Source of the DNA: Gallibacterium salpingitidis
Lineage (GTDB): Bacteria; Pseudomonadota; Gammaproteobacteria; Enterobacterales; Pasteurellaceae
Direction: 5' to 3'
Length of the DNA: 64,000 nt
Assembly: GCF_001678495.1 (NCBI RefSeq)
Contig: NZ_JTJL01000013.1
Location: forward strand, 1-64,000
In this document: in pieces, positions 21,303 through 31,182 of the stretch
How positions within the stretch are numbered: the stretch's first letter is position 1
Layout: the number at the start of each line of letters is the position of its first letter
Notes under the pieces: model-generated
What the model saw: the letters and a program-made list of their open reading frames with translations, nothing else
What the model was told of the DNA's origin: nothing
The model's database searches: none
Translations under genes and position numbers: made by a program

Positions 21303-21379
21303 AATAGGTGCAGTAGAAGCAACTTTTCTATATAATTTCGCACATTATTGTCTTTTATTCATATAAGGAAAATCTCACT

Positions 21380-23248
21380 ATGATGGAGAAACTGCGCGGA
21401 TACACAAATAGTGTTGTCTGGAAAGTATTAATGGGGGTAATTGCCGTTTCGTTTGTATTGAGTGGCGTTGCTGGCTATTTAATTTCACGTCAAAATACAT
21501 CCGCAGCGACAGTGAATGGTGTTGAAATTTCTCAACAATTATTCCAACAACAATACCAAGCGCAATATCAACAATTAGCAATGCAAATGGGTGATAAATT
21601 TGCTGCTGTGGCAGATTCAGCAGAATTTACCAATGGTTTGCGTAAATCAGTATTGGAACGTTTAATTAATGAAGAGTTATTACGTCAATATATTGATGAA
21701 TTAAATCTAGGGGTTGGCGATGAAGCGGTAAAACAAGCGATTGTGATGAATCCAAATTTCCAAAAAGACGGCAAATTTGATAATGCGCTTTATCAACAAT
21801 TATTAACAAGCAATAATTTAACTTCAGAGCAGTATGCGAATCTTGTGCGTCAAGATTTAGTTATGTCGCAATTAATGAATTCATTGTTAGGAACAGATTT
21901 CTTAACTGCGGAACAACAGCAACAATTTGTGAAGTTATTTTTCCAAAAACGTACTGTTCGTTTAGCCACTTTCCCAATTGCACCAATAGCAGAAAAACAA
22001 GTCATTTCAGATCAAGAAGTAGAAAATTATTACAATCAGCATAAAGCAGCTTTTGCGACACCTGAATTAGTAAAAGTGCAATATATTGATTTGAATAAAG
22101 ATGATTTAGCGAAGAATCTACAAGTTAGTGATGTGGAAATTGCGCAATATTATCAAGACAATAAAGCGCAATTTATAGGACAAGCCAGCCAACATCTTGA
22201 ACATATTCAAGTTGCTACAGAAGCAGAAGCAAAAGATATTTATCAAAAATTACAACAAGGTGAAAACTTTGAACAATTAGCGAAAAAATATTCGATTGAT
22301 AAATTAACCGCAGTGAATGGCGGTGATTTAAGCTGGGTAGTGCCAGGACAATTGCCAAAAGCGTTTGAAACAGCAGCTGATGCGACAGCAGTAGGTGCTT
22401 ATAGCCAACCAACAAAAGTAGATGGCAAATATCACATTATTAAAGTATTAGATCGTAAAGAAGCAAAAGTGTTACCACTAGAACAAGTGAAAAACAAAAT
22501 TGCTGATTTAGTGCGTCAAGATTTAGCTACACGCCAATATTTTAGTGTTGAAAAAGCAGTGGCAGATAAAGGTTTTGAAGATCAAAGTGGTTTAGCAGCA
22601 GCGGCAAAAGAGGGTAATTTAACAGTTAAAGAAACTGATTACTTTGCACGTGATGATGTACCAGCTGCATTAAATTTCAGCAATGTAGTGAGTGAAATCT
22701 TTAGCCCTGATTTAGTGCAAGGAGGTATGAATTCATCAATGATTAGCGTTGGTGAAAATCATAGCGTAATGTTCAGAGTGATGGACTATAAAGCGGCAGG
22801 TACTAAATCTTTAGCAGAAGCAAAACCACAAATTGTAACCTTATTACAACGCCAAAAAGCGGAAAAAATCGAGTTAGAACGAGTAAAAGCCTTAGTTGCG
22901 AAGTTACAAGCTGGCGATACCTCAGCAGTAGAGTTTAAACAAGATTTAACAACGGTTTATGCAGAAAGCAAAAATCCAACTTTAGATAAGCAAATTTTTG
23001 CAATGCCAAAGCCAGCGGATAATAAACCGACTTATCATGTTGGCGCAGAAGATAATGGCGATATCGTGGTCATTGCTTTAGATAAAGTGGAAGATGGACA
23101 ACTTTCACCAGAGCAAGAGCAAGCGTTTGTTACTCAATTAATGCAAATTCGTCAAAATGATTTGCAATCTACTTTATTAAAAGCGTTAAGGGAAAAAGCA
23201 AAAGTAGAAGTGAATCAAGAGATGTTAGATCAATTACAAGATCAGTAA
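21380..23248 (+). CDS. ppiD: Periplasmic folding chaperone / peptidyl-prolyl isomerase PpiD
   Basis: 622 residues. The N-terminus has one membrane segment (about residues 12-35, VVWKVLMGVIAVSFVLSGVA) that anchors it in the inner membrane, with the rest in the periplasm. A SurA-like N-terminal chaperone region follows, then a PpiC-type parvulin domain (about 265-360, with HLEHIQVATEAEAKDIYQKL and GGDLSWVVPGQLPKAF), then a C-terminal chaperone part. The start MMEKLRGYTNS resembles E. coli PpiD. It is next to lon as in many gammaproteobacteria. Confidence 0.93.
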   Translation: MMEKLRGYTNSVVWKVLMGVIAVSFVLSGVAGYLISRQNTSAATVNGVEISQQLFQQQYQAQYQQLAMQMGDKFAAVADSAEFTNGLRKSVLERLINEELLRQYIDELNLGVGDEAVKQAIVMNPNFQKDGKFDNALYQQLLTSNNLTSEQYANLVRQDLVMSQLMNSLLGTDFLTAEQQQQFVKLFFQKRTVRLATFPIAPIAEKQVISDQEVENYYNQHKAAFATPELVKVQYIDLNKDDLAKNLQVSDVEIAQYYQDNKAQFIGQASQHLEHIQVATEAEAKDIYQKLQQGENFEQLAKKYSIDKLTAVNGGDLSWVVPGQLPKAFETAADATAVGAYSQPTKVDGKYHIIKVLDRKEAKVLPLEQVKNKIADLVRQDLATRQYFSVEKAVADKGFEDQSGLAAAAKEGNLTVKETDYFARDDVPAALNFSNVVSEIFSPDLVQGGMNSSMISVGENHSVMFRVMDYKAAGTKSLAEAKPQIVTLLQRQKAEKIELERVKALVAKLQAGDTSAVEFKQDLTTVYAESKNPTLDKQIFAMPKPADNKPTYHVGAEDNGDIVVIALDKVEDGQLSPEQEQAFVTQLMQIRQNDLQSTLLKALREKAKVEVNQEMLDQLQDQ

Positions 23249-23271
23249 TTGAGATAGTTAATATCAATATG

Positions 23272-23297
23272 AAAGCTCCGTAAATTGCGGAGCTTTT
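23272..23297 (+). terminator. Terminator of ppiD
   Basis: AAAGCTCCG and CGGAGCTTT form a 9-bp stem with a 7-base loop, ending in TTTT. It lies 23 bases after the ppiD stop. Confidence 0.8.
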
Positions 23298-23417
23298 AAT
23301 TATTTATCAAGTGTATCTTTTAATTAGCTTTTTGATTTGGGTAGATTTACACCTACAAACCCTTTAGTGTATTTGCACACAATCTAATAAAAAATATCAA
23401 TAACCCCTAGCATAATT

Positions 23418-24713
23418 ATGAATTTAGACAATCTACTTACCATTGACCGAGAAAGTATCTGGCATCCTTATACTTCTATCATTAATCCTCCAACCATCTA
23501 TCCCGTTGAGCGAGCCGACGGCGTGATTATTACCTTAAAAGATGGGCGTCAATTAATAGATGGTATGTCATCTTGGTGGGCTGCATTGCATGGTTATAAC
23601 CATCCAGTATTAAATCAGGCAGCAGAGCAACAATTAAGTAAAATGAGCCATATTATGTTCGGTGGTTTTACTCACGAACCAGCGGTGCAATTAGCACAAA
23701 CGCTATTAAATATTTTGCCACCAGAGCTAAATAAAATCTTTTTTGCTGATAGCGGTTCTGTCGCTGTTGAAGTGGCAATGAAAATGGCGATTCAATATCA
23801 ACAAGCGAAAGGTGAAAGCCAACGCTACCAATTTGCCACAATTCGTTCTGGTTATCATGGTGATACTTGGCACGCAATGTCTGTTTGCGATCCTATTACT
23901 GGAATGCACTCATTATTTAGTAAAAGTTTACCTATTCAATATTTTTTACCACAACCGAGCGTGAAATTTGGCGAAGAGTGGAATGAAGCGGCGATTGCAC
24001 CACTACAAGATCTGCTTGAAAAATATCATCAAAATTTAGCTGGATTGATTTTAGAACCAGTCGTACAAGGTGCAGGTGGTATGTATTTCTATTCCCCAAT
24101 TTATTTACAGAAAGCGAAAGCCTTATGTGAACAATATGGTGTTTTATTAATTTTTGATGAAATTGCTACAGGGTTTGGACGTACTGGCAAACTATTTGCT
24201 TATCAGCACGCCAATGTGATCCCAGATATTATCTGTTTAGGAAAAGCGCTTACGGGCGGTTATTTAACGTTATCAGCAACTATTACTAGCGAAAAAGTGG
24301 CAGAAATCATCTGCTCAGGTGAAGCGCAATGCTTTATGCATGGTCCAACTTTTATGGGTAACCCATTAGCGTGTGCAATCGCTAATGCTTCAATCAAACT
24401 ATTATTAGAAAGTGATTGGCAAGCGAAAGTGCAGCGTATTGAGCAACAATTAAAACAAGGATTAGCTGTTGCCAAAGATTGGCATTGTGTGCAAGAAGTC
24501 AGAGTATTAGGAGCGATCGGTGTTATTGAAATGAAACAACCAGTTAATATGGCAACATTACAACCTCGTTTTGTTGAACAAGGTGTCTGGTTACGCCCAT
24601 TTGGTAAGCTAGTTTATGTAATGCCACCGTTTATTATTAGCGATAAGGAACTAGATAAACTAATTAAGGGAATGTTAAAAGCAATAAAACAAGAGTATCA
24701 ACTTGGATCATAA
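23418..24713 (+). CDS. bioA: Adenosylmethionine-8-amino-7-oxononanoate aminotransferase BioA
   Basis: PLP-dependent class III aminotransferase of biotin synthesis, converting KAPA to DAPA with S-adenosylmethionine as amino donor. 431 residues, usual length. Visible are [13 protein letters not shown] near 52, the [17 protein letters not shown] segment with the PLP-contacting aspartate, and the Schiff-base lysine in [11 protein letters not shown] near 274. A 25-bp repeat element starts five bases after its stop and separates it from vapBC, then bioFGC. Confidence 0.95.
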   Translation: MNLDNLLTIDRESIWHPYTSIINPPTIYPVERADGVIITLKDGRQLIDGMSSWWAALHGYNHPVLNQAAEQQLSKMSHIMFGGFTHEPAVQLAQTLLNILPPELNKIFFADSGSVAVEVAMKMAIQYQQAKGESQRYQFATIRSGYHGDTWHAMSVCDPITGMHSLFSKSLPIQYFLPQPSVKFGEEWNEAAIAPLQDLLEKYHQNLAGLILEPVVQGAGGMYFYSPIYLQKAKALCEQYGVLLIFDEIATGFGRTGKLFAYQHANVIPDIICLGKALTGGYLTLSATITSEKVAEIICSGEAQCFMHGPTFMGNPLACAIANASIKLLLESDWQAKVQRIEQQLKQGLAVAKDWHCVQEVRVLGAIGVIEMKQPVNMATLQPRFVEQGVWLRPFGKLVYVMPPFIISDKELDKLIKGMLKAIKQEYQLGS

Positions 24714-24717
24714 TTAG

Positions 24718-24795
24718 TTGTAGAAGCTCAGATTTAATCTGACTAGCACTATAATTTTAAATAGGGACTGTCAGATTGAGTTTGATCTTCTACAA
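24718..24795. repeat. MITE-like inverted-repeat element after bioA
   Basis: Two related 25-base arms face each other at 24718-24742 and 24771-24795, with about 28 bases between them. Reading outward, each arm ends in CTTCTACAA. The right arm overlaps the region just past the vapC stop. A further arm lies before bioF at 25728-25752. The structure looks like a small non-autonomous mobile repeat or a dispersed intergenic hairpin; it could also terminate transcription from both sides. Confidence 0.6.
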
Positions 24796-24796
24796 T

Positions 24797-25198
24797 TTAT
24801 TTACTCCAGTCTATTACTCTTAAACCATTTATTTTGGCAAATTCTTTGACATTATTTGTCACAACGGTTAAGCCTAAACTTCTTGCATGCCCAGCAATCA
24901 TCGCATCATATGGACCAATAGGCTGCCCAATTTTAGCCAATTCAGCTCTTATTTGACCACTATGATATGTGGCTCCCTCATCATAATCTAGAACAGTTAA
25001 TCTTGAACAAAATGATTCAATAACTGATAAATTTTGTGCGACTTTTGTACTCTTTTCAGCACCATAAATAAGCTCCATTAAAGTAATGGAGCTTATACAA
25101 ATCATTGCTTGATTTTCATTAAATATTGGTAACAAATGTTCAGGCTTATTTTTTATGGTAAAAATGGCAATATTAGTATCTAACATATACTTTAGCAT
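24797..25198 (-). CDS. vapC: VapC-type PIN-domain toxin
   Basis: 133-residue PIN-domain ribonuclease, the toxin of a type II toxin-antitoxin pair. Acidic active-site residues are visible in MLDTNI (D7), LMELIYG (E42) and IGPYDAMIAGHA (aspartate near 98), with VVTNNVKEF near the C-terminus. VapC toxins of this group in enteric bacteria cut initiator tRNA. The stop of vapB and the start of vapC overlap as TAATG, so translation is coupled. The pair splits the biotin cluster and lies between related repeats, suggesting insertion. Confidence 0.9.
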   Translation of the reverse strand: MLKYMLDTNIAIFTIKNKPEHLLPIFNENQAMICISSITLMELIYGAEKSTKVAQNLSVIESFCSRLTVLDYDEGATYHSGQIRAELAKIGQPIGPYDAMIAGHARSLGLTVVTNNVKEFAKINGLRVIDWSK

Positions 25199-25437
25199 TA
25201 GAATGACTCTCTTTCCTGCATTTGTGGTTGTTCTCTATCTAACATAAAATCATCAGATACTGTATTCCCATCATAAAACCAACTATCCCAAACATTATTT
25301 AATGGCGTGATAATACGAGTATTGCCTTGAATGATAATATTCACTTTTTTTGTGGTGTTTGGTAATTCTGCGATTTTAGGGATTCTAATCGCTTGACTTT
25401 TATTATTCATAAAAACTGTTGCAGTTACTATAGTCAT
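25198..25437 (-). CDS. vapB: VapB-type antitoxin
   Basis: 79-residue antitoxin with an N-terminal swapped-hairpin AbrB-type DNA-binding domain (FMNNKSQAIRIPK near 10-22) and a C-terminal tail, rich in charged residues, that would wrap VapC. I start it at the ATG at 25437, six bases after AAGGAG; an ATG two codons earlier directly abuts the ribosome binding site. Direct and inverted repeats upstream are probable autoregulatory operators. Confidence 0.88.
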   Translation of the reverse strand: MTIVTATVFMNNKSQAIRIPKIAELPNTTKKVNIIIQGNTRIITPLNNVWDSWFYDGNTVSDDFMLDREQPQMQERESF

Positions 25438-25445
25438 AACCATCT

Positions 25446-25495
25446 CCTTTTTGTATATATTTTTTGTATATACTACAGATTTTTTGATATCTGTA
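25446..25495. promoter_or_regulatory. Putative vapBC operator repeats
   Basis: TTTTTGTATATA occurs twice in tandem (near 25448 and 25461), and TACAGAT / ATCTGTA form an inverted repeat just beyond (about 25474-25494). They lie directly upstream of vapB, where VapB-VapC complexes usually bind to repress their own promoter. The rest of the 323-base gap to bioF shows only an AT-rich stretch and the repeat at 25728-25752. Confidence 0.5.
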
Positions 25496-25727
25496 AATCA
25501 TTTCTTATTTTATATTGTTCACTTTAGGCTTTCTTGTGGCATAGCCTACTTTTAATTGGTGATCACAATATCATTTATCTGGTATAGGACTATGAGTGAT
25601 AAGACAACTAATAGCTTCTAATTATTCGGTAATAAAGTGTAGAATAAAGCACAAACGTTTCTTTTTTATTGAGATTGAATTTTGCACTTATATTTTAAAC
25701 ATGAAATTCTCATTTTTGAGTGATTTT

Positions 25728-25752
25728 TCAGATTAAATCTGATCTTCTACAA
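25728..25752. repeat. Third copy of the 25-base repeat, before bioF
   Basis: This copy starts TCAGATTAAATCTGA and ends CTTCTACAA. It matches the reverse complement of 24718-24742 at 24 of 25 positions and the direct arm at 24771-24795 at 21 of 25. The inner TCAGATTAAATCTGA is itself a palindrome. The outer copies thus frame the vapBC pair as inverted repeats. Confidence 0.65.
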
Positions 25753-25766
25753 TTAAATAAAATCTT

Positions 25767-26951
25767 ATGTACTCATCATTTAAAACAAAACTACAACAAC
25801 TTTCCGAGATAGGACAAAAACGAGCGTTCCCAGAGATTAGCCATTCAGGAAAATGGATAGAACAGAATGAACAAAGATTGCTTAATCTTTCTTCTAATGA
25901 CTATTTAGGCTTAGCGGCGGATAACCAATTATTGGCAGCGTTTTTATCACAGATCAAAGATAGCGAAATACCTTTAACCAGCTCATCTTCTCGGTTGCTG
26001 ACAGGCAATTTTCCAATTTATGCAGAATTGGAACAACGCATTGCTAATGACTTTCAGCGTGAAGCCTGTTTGCTATTCAATAGCGGTTATCACGCTAATA
26101 TTGGGATTTTGCCAGCGGTGGCAGATCGCAATACGCTGATTGTGGCGGATAAATTGGTTCACGCTAGCTTAATTGATGGTATTCGTTTAGCAGAGTGTAA
26201 ATGGTTACGTTATCGCCATAACGATTATCAACATCTTGCCGATATTCTAGCGAAACAGGCGTCACGATATGAACGCATCATTATTGTGACCGAAAGTGTA
26301 TTTAGTATGGATGGTGATATTGCTGATTTAGCCACACTAATCCAACTAAAACGGCAATATCAAAATGTATTGCTCTATGTTGATGAAGCTCACGCTGTTG
26401 GAGTATTTGGTAAAAATGGCTTAGGAATTGCTGAACAACAAAATTGTATTGCTGAAATTGATTTTTTAGTTGGGACTTTTGGTAAAGCCCTAGCTTCAAT
26501 GGGAGCGTATGTTGTTTGCGATCAAGTGATTAAAGACTATCTGATTAATACGATGCGACCGCTGATTTTTTCCACTGCGTTACCGCCTTTCAATGTTGCT
26601 TGGACAAATTTTTTATGGCAGCAGTTACCACAATTACAATCGCAACGTGAACATTTAGCTCAATTAAGCCAAAGGTTACGCTATTTTATTCAGCAAGAGT
26701 TAGGGCAACCAATGCCGAGCAGCACCAATGTCGTGCCTTATATTATTGGCGATAATCAGCAAACAGTAATAATTGCCACTCAATTACAACAGAACGGTTT
26801 ATATGCGTTACCAATTCGTCCGCCAACAGTACCAAAAGGAACGGCAAGGATTCGTTTTTCCTTAACCGCAGCAATCATTGATGAAGAATTGACCCAATTA
26901 ATTGAGGTATTGCGAGTAGTACAGCAACAGAGAATGGAGAATCTGGAATGA
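25767..26951 (+). CDS. bioF: 8-amino-7-oxononanoate synthase BioF
   Basis: PLP-dependent alpha-oxoamine synthase that condenses pimeloyl-ACP/CoA with L-alanine to KAPA. 394 residues. Motifs seen are [13 protein letters not shown] near 38, [22 protein letters not shown] near 173, [12 protein letters not shown] near 205 and the Schiff-base lysine in [14 protein letters not shown] near 235. Its ATGA overlap with bioG indicates coupled translation. It opens the bioF-bioG-bioC unit. Confidence 0.95.
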   Translation: MYSSFKTKLQQLSEIGQKRAFPEISHSGKWIEQNEQRLLNLSSNDYLGLAADNQLLAAFLSQIKDSEIPLTSSSSRLLTGNFPIYAELEQRIANDFQREACLLFNSGYHANIGILPAVADRNTLIVADKLVHASLIDGIRLAECKWLRYRHNDYQHLADILAKQASRYERIIIVTESVFSMDGDIADLATLIQLKRQYQNVLLYVDEAHAVGVFGKNGLGIAEQQNCIAEIDFLVGTFGKALASMGAYVVCDQVIKDYLINTMRPLIFSTALPPFNVAWTNFLWQQLPQLQSQREHLAQLSQRLRYFIQQELGQPMPSSTNVVPYIIGDNQQTVIIATQLQQNGLYALPIRPPTVPKGTARIRFSLTAAIIDEELTQLIEVLRVVQQQRMENLE

Positions 26952-27595
26952 AATTACAATATAACAAACAAGGATGTACAGATTTAATCGTTTATTTTGC
27001 GGGTTGGGGAACGCCGCCAAGCGTGGTGCAACATTTGGATAATGTTAATAAATATGATGTATTGATTTGCTATGATTACCAAGATCTTGCATTAGAGTTT
27101 GATTTTTCGCCTTACCAAAATATTTATCTAGTAGCTTGGTCAATGGGGGTTTGGGTGGCGGAACAAGTAATGCAAAATGTGCAACTCACAAAAGCTATAG
27201 CAATTAATGGTACAAGTTATCCACGTCACGATCAATTTGGTATTCCTGAAGCCATTTTTGATGGCACATTGACTGGACTCGATCAATCTAATCGCCATAA
27301 ATTCGAGCGTCGTATGTGTCAAAGTAGGACGTTATTAGCGGAATATCAGTCATTAGCTGATTATCGTGAGTTTGATAATATTTATCAGGAATTATCCTAT
27401 TTATCGCAATGTATTTGTGAAATACCACCGAAAAAAGAGTTTCATTGGGATATTGCGTGGATTGGATCGCAAGACAGAATTTTTCCCGTAGAAAATCAGC
27501 AAGCCTATTGGCAAACTCGTTGTCAGATTCAAATGATTGCAGCAGGGCATTATCTATTCCCATATTTACAAAATTGGCAAGATTTATGGCGTTAA
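26948..27595 (+). CDS. bioG: Pimeloyl-ACP methyl ester esterase BioG
   Basis: 215-residue alpha/beta hydrolase of the DUF452 (BioG) family. It removes the methyl group from pimeloyl-ACP methyl ester, ending the disguise made by BioC; it replaces BioH in Pasteurellaceae and some other bacteria. The [11 protein letters not shown] start and the nucleophile elbow [11 protein letters not shown] (serine near 65) are typical. The start overlaps the bioF stop by four bases and its end overlaps bioC by ten bases, so all three are translationally coupled. Confidence 0.92.
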   Translation: MKLQYNKQGCTDLIVYFAGWGTPPSVVQHLDNVNKYDVLICYDYQDLALEFDFSPYQNIYLVAWSMGVWVAEQVMQNVQLTKAIAINGTSYPRHDQFGIPEAIFDGTLTGLDQSNRHKFERRMCQSRTLLAEYQSLADYREFDNIYQELSYLSQCICEIPPKKEFHWDIAWIGSQDRIFPVENQQAYWQTRCQIQMIAAGHYLFPYLQNWQDLWR

Positions 27596-28341
27596 TCAAT
27601 AAAAACCAAATAAAAAATCGCTTTGCGGCTGCACAAGCTAGTTATCCGCAAAATGCACTTGCTCAACAACAAATTAACCAGCACTTAATCCAACTATTAG
27701 CGAAAACTGAGCGTCGGCATTTTCAGCAGATATTGGAAATTGGTTGTGGTACAGGCGATTTCACCGCTCGTTTACTGGATTATGCAACGGTGGAACGCTT
27801 TTATTTAAACGATCTCTATCAAAGTGAATCGATTACAGATTTGTTAAGAAAACAAGCACACTGGCAATTTATTGAGGGAGATATTGAACAGTTACCTTTA
27901 AGCGAAAAGTTTGACTTGATTGCTTCGGCTTCGACAGTGCAATGGTTAGAAGACAAACCGCAATTCTTACAACGTTGTGCCACCCAACTTAAAGCATATG
28001 GAACTTTATTATTCAATAGTTTTGCTCCAGACAATTTATCTGAGATTAGAGAACTAACGGGGATTGGTTTAGTGTATCCGCAAGTTGAACAATGGCAACA
28101 GTGGTTAAAGTCTTCTTTTACGATTCAACATCTGTCGGTTGAAACCATTCAACTGAGTTTTCCTTCACCTCTAGCGGTTTTGCAACATTTACGTAATACC
28201 GGCGTTACTGCTACACAAAAACAGTTCTGGACAAAACAGAAATTACAACGCTTTGTTGCAGAGTACCAAGATCGTTTTAGTAATAAAAACGGACAGGTAA
28301 GTTTGACTTACTGTCCGTTGTATGTGGTGGCTGTTAAATGA
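27586..28341 (+). CDS. bioC: Malonyl-ACP O-methyltransferase BioC
   Basis: SAM-dependent methyltransferase that methylates malonyl-ACP to start pimelate synthesis on the fatty-acid machinery. I start it at the ATG at 27586 ([20 protein letters not shown], 251 residues). The frame is open further upstream to 27445, but that part lies inside bioG and does not resemble BioC. The SAM motif is LEIGCGTGDFT near residue 48, and ASASTVQWLEDK is typical. bioD, often next in order, is absent; the following genes are on the other strand. Confidence 0.94.
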   Translation: MALINKNQIKNRFAAAQASYPQNALAQQQINQHLIQLLAKTERRHFQQILEIGCGTGDFTARLLDYATVERFYLNDLYQSESITDLLRKQAHWQFIEGDIEQLPLSEKFDLIASASTVQWLEDKPQFLQRCATQLKAYGTLLFNSFAPDNLSEIRELTGIGLVYPQVEQWQQWLKSSFTIQHLSVETIQLSFPSPLAVLQHLRNTGVTATQKQFWTKQKLQRFVAEYQDRFSNKNGQVSLTYCPLYVVAVK

Positions 28342-28342
28342 C

Positions 28343-29419
28343 TTATTTTATCAACGAATGTAATTGTTGATTTAGCCATATAATAGATTCAGTAAGCTCA
28401 AAGCCAAAAGTGTCATTAGCACTTGTGCCAGGTGTTGCAGGAATATTTGCGATAAATGGAACATTGTTATTAGGTTTTGCAAACCATCTTGCGATATTTT
28501 TCGGGAAGTTTGCATAAAAGCAGAGCAATGGTTTATTCAACGCACAGGCAAGATGAACCGAACCACTATCAACTGCAATCACTAAATCACTTGATTGTAT
28601 AAGTTCCAAGTATTGGTTAAGAGGCATACTTGGCATTAATTTAATTGAAAGCGGTTGAATCTCTGCCGCAGTTAATATTTTCATATATTCGTCAGCACAA
28701 TCTGCAGAAACGTTGACCAAAATATCGAGATGATTAATCAAAGTTTTATCAAGATTTTTTAGTAGATTGGCAATTTCATTTGCAGGAACAATACGTTTAC
28801 TGCCTTGTGGGGCAATTAATATTCTTATTTTATCTTTCGCCCATAAAGATGCCACCTGTGAAGTCTGCTTTATTGGCAAAGATAATTCACATTTTCCTTC
28901 AGGGATAGAGAAATAATTTTTAAAAATTGAATGACTAATAAAGTCGATAGTGTGGCAATTTTCTAATTCAGTAGTTTGAATATCAAAATTGTGAATTTCT
29001 TGCGTATTTAAAACGGGTTTATATTTCTTATCAAAAATAATCGTAAATTTAGGGGATAAGATCTTATCTAGGATAACAGTTGAGGTATTAAAGGCGTCAG
29101 GCATATCTAATAAAATATCCCAACGTTTTCTTTGCTTGATAAAAGATAAGAATTTCTTCTCTACTAATTCATTAATTTCAGGATTTAATGCATAGATTGT
29201 GCGACTATTTTTGGTAACAATCATACCAAGACGAGCATTTGGATAGATCGTTCTTAACTGTGTTATATAAGCGTTATTAACAACAGAGTCACCTAAAGCA
29301 TAACCAGTTGGGCGAATTAAAATGGAATTTACCTGATAAAAATCGAAATTTTTTGCCTTTTGTTTATATGCGAAAGGCAGAATAAATAGTTTTTTAATGA
29401 TCGATTTTACTAAATTCAT
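28343..29419 (-). CDS. Glycosyltransferase family 9 (heptosyltransferase-like)
   Basis: 358 residues with the two-domain GT-B outline of ADP-heptose:LPS heptosyltransferases. The N-terminal ILIRPTGYALGDSVVNNAYI resembles the family start. A C-terminal APQGSKRIVPANEI-type segment near 205 and VIAVDSGSVHLACALNKP near 290 are typical of the donor-binding domain. It probably adds a core sugar to lipooligosaccharide at the inner membrane. Its start overlaps the stop of the preceding GT8 gene (TAATG), so its translation depends on the phase-variable frame upstream. Exact donor and acceptor are unknown. Confidence 0.82.
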   Translation of the reverse strand: MNLVKSIIKKLFILPFAYKQKAKNFDFYQVNSILIRPTGYALGDSVVNNAYITQLRTIYPNARLGMIVTKNSRTIYALNPEINELVEKKFLSFIKQRKRWDILLDMPDAFNTSTVILDKILSPKFTIIFDKKYKPVLNTQEIHNFDIQTTELENCHTIDFISHSIFKNYFSIPEGKCELSLPIKQTSQVASLWAKDKIRILIAPQGSKRIVPANEIANLLKNLDKTLINHLDILVNVSADCADEYMKILTAAEIQPLSIKLMPSMPLNQYLELIQSSDLVIAVDSGSVHLACALNKPLLCFYANFPKNIARWFAKPNNNVPFIANIPATPGTSANDTFGFELTESIIWLNQQLHSLIK

Positions 29420-30387
29420 TATTTTTCCTTAGCTTTATCAAAGTTGAAATGGTAATAAAGATGATAGATATAGCTTGGTAGATAACGACGTATTTTATAC
29501 CACAATAATCCAATCGCTGAGCGTTTTTTTCTTGATTTTAGGGGGATGTGTTTCCACGGAGAATGACGATATAAATAGTCATATAAAAAAGTCTCTTTTT
29601 TAAGAGACTCTAAATGCCAGGCTTTTGTACCTCCGGCAAAATGGACAATAAATTTTGGCATTTTTAATATGGCAATAGAACTATCTATATTAAATTTTTT
29701 TACATCAATTTTCTTTAATGTATCAGTTAATGAATACATAAAATTAAATCTTGGATTTAAATAATAAACGTCATTTTCAAAAAGAAAATTTAATATATCT
29801 TGATCTTGAAATTCCAGTGCAGTTCCAAAATTACTTAGGTAGTTCTTAATTCTTATCGGGGAGGATTTTTGCGAAAACTTTTTGAGATTAATTAGTAGTA
29901 CTCCAGCATTAAAATAAATATGAGGATCTTTAACGCCTATCTTATTTTTATATGTGTTATTCCCCCCCCCCTGAACTAATTCTAATAAATGATCATAAAC
30001 TGCAGCGATTGATTTATTATGTAATGGGGTATTCCAAAGAGCAGTGATATCATTTGTAATAATTGTATCTACATCAATATAAATTACTTTTTCTACAGAA
30101 GATAAATATTGTGCAATATTTAATCTAAAATAAGTTGTGATTGTAATGGAAGGAATTGTAAGAGAAAAACCAGAAAATTCTTCAATGTTTACCTGAATAA
30201 AAGTTATTTCTGAAGATAAAGCTTCTTTAATTATTTTTTGGGAATTTAGGGTAATATCTGAATGTAATACATAAAAATGGATTGGGGTAGTGGTATATCG
30301 CTCAATGGACATCATAGAAATAGCCATATAGCGTGCATAATTTTCATCACATGCGTAACAAATATTAATTATTTCAGGATTGTTCAT
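29419..30387 (-). CDS. Phase-variable glycosyltransferase family 8 (LPS galactosyl/glucosyltransferase-like)
   Basis: 322 residues of the GT8 family, which includes LgtC, RfaI/RfaJ and GspA. INICYACDENYARYMAISMMS is near the start, the metal-binding DxD is in YIDVDTIITNDI (near 100), and VHFAGGTKAWH near 270 is the conserved C-terminal motif. It would add a hexose to lipooligosaccharide. A run of ten G on the coding strand (29962-29971) encodes Gly-Gly-Gly, and the present length keeps the frame open. Slippage would switch the gene off and uncouple the next gene. Confidence 0.88.
   Translation of the reverse strand: MNNPEIINICYACDENYARYMAISMMSIERYTTTPIHFYVLHSDITLNSQKIIKEALSSEITFIQVNIEEFSGFSLTIPSITITTYFRLNIAQYLSSVEKVIYIDVDTIITNDITALWNTPLHNKSIAAVYDHLLELVQGGGNNTYKNKIGVKDPHIYFNAGVLLINLKKFSQKSSPIRIKNYLSNFGTALEFQDQDILNFLFENDVYYLNPRFNFMYSLTDTLKKIDVKKFNIDSSIAILKMPKFIVHFAGGTKAWHLESLKKETFLYDYLYRHSPWKHIPLKSRKKRSAIGLLWYKIRRYLPSYIYHLYYHFNFDKAKEK
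29962..29971 (-). repeat. 10-base poly-G tract inside the GT8 gene
   Basis: Ten C on the plus strand, ten G on the coding strand, located about 140 codons into the gene. CAG-GGG-GGG-GGG-AAT reads through in frame. Homopolymeric G tracts of this length are classical slipped-strand phase-variation switches in surface-sugar genes. Confidence 0.9.
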
Positions 30388-30416
30388 AACTCTTTAAGTT
30401 AAATATGTTAGACAAT

Positions 30417-30450
30417 AAAAAAATAATAATCCTCCAGGGGAGGATTATTA
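30417..30450 (-). terminator. Terminator of adk
   Basis: TAATAATCCTCC and GGAGGATTATTA form a perfect 12-bp stem with a 3-base loop, followed on the minus strand by seven T. It lies 15 bases after the adk stop and separates adk from the glycosyltransferase pair. Confidence 0.9.
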
Positions 30451-30464
30451 CTAGTATGTGAAAA

Positions 30465-31142
<678 letters not shown>

Positions 31143-31182
31143 TTACCTATATGTGTTAGTAAACTCAAGCCCAAACTTAAAT

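Noticed and set aside
23341-23417. BirA operator before bioA
   Set aside because: TTTACACCTACAAACC is only loosely similar to the TTGTAAACC half-site and lacks the matching second half at the right distance.
27445-27585. N-terminal extension of BioC
   Set aside because: These 47 codons lie inside bioG in another frame and do not resemble the BioC start; ATG 27586 fits the family.
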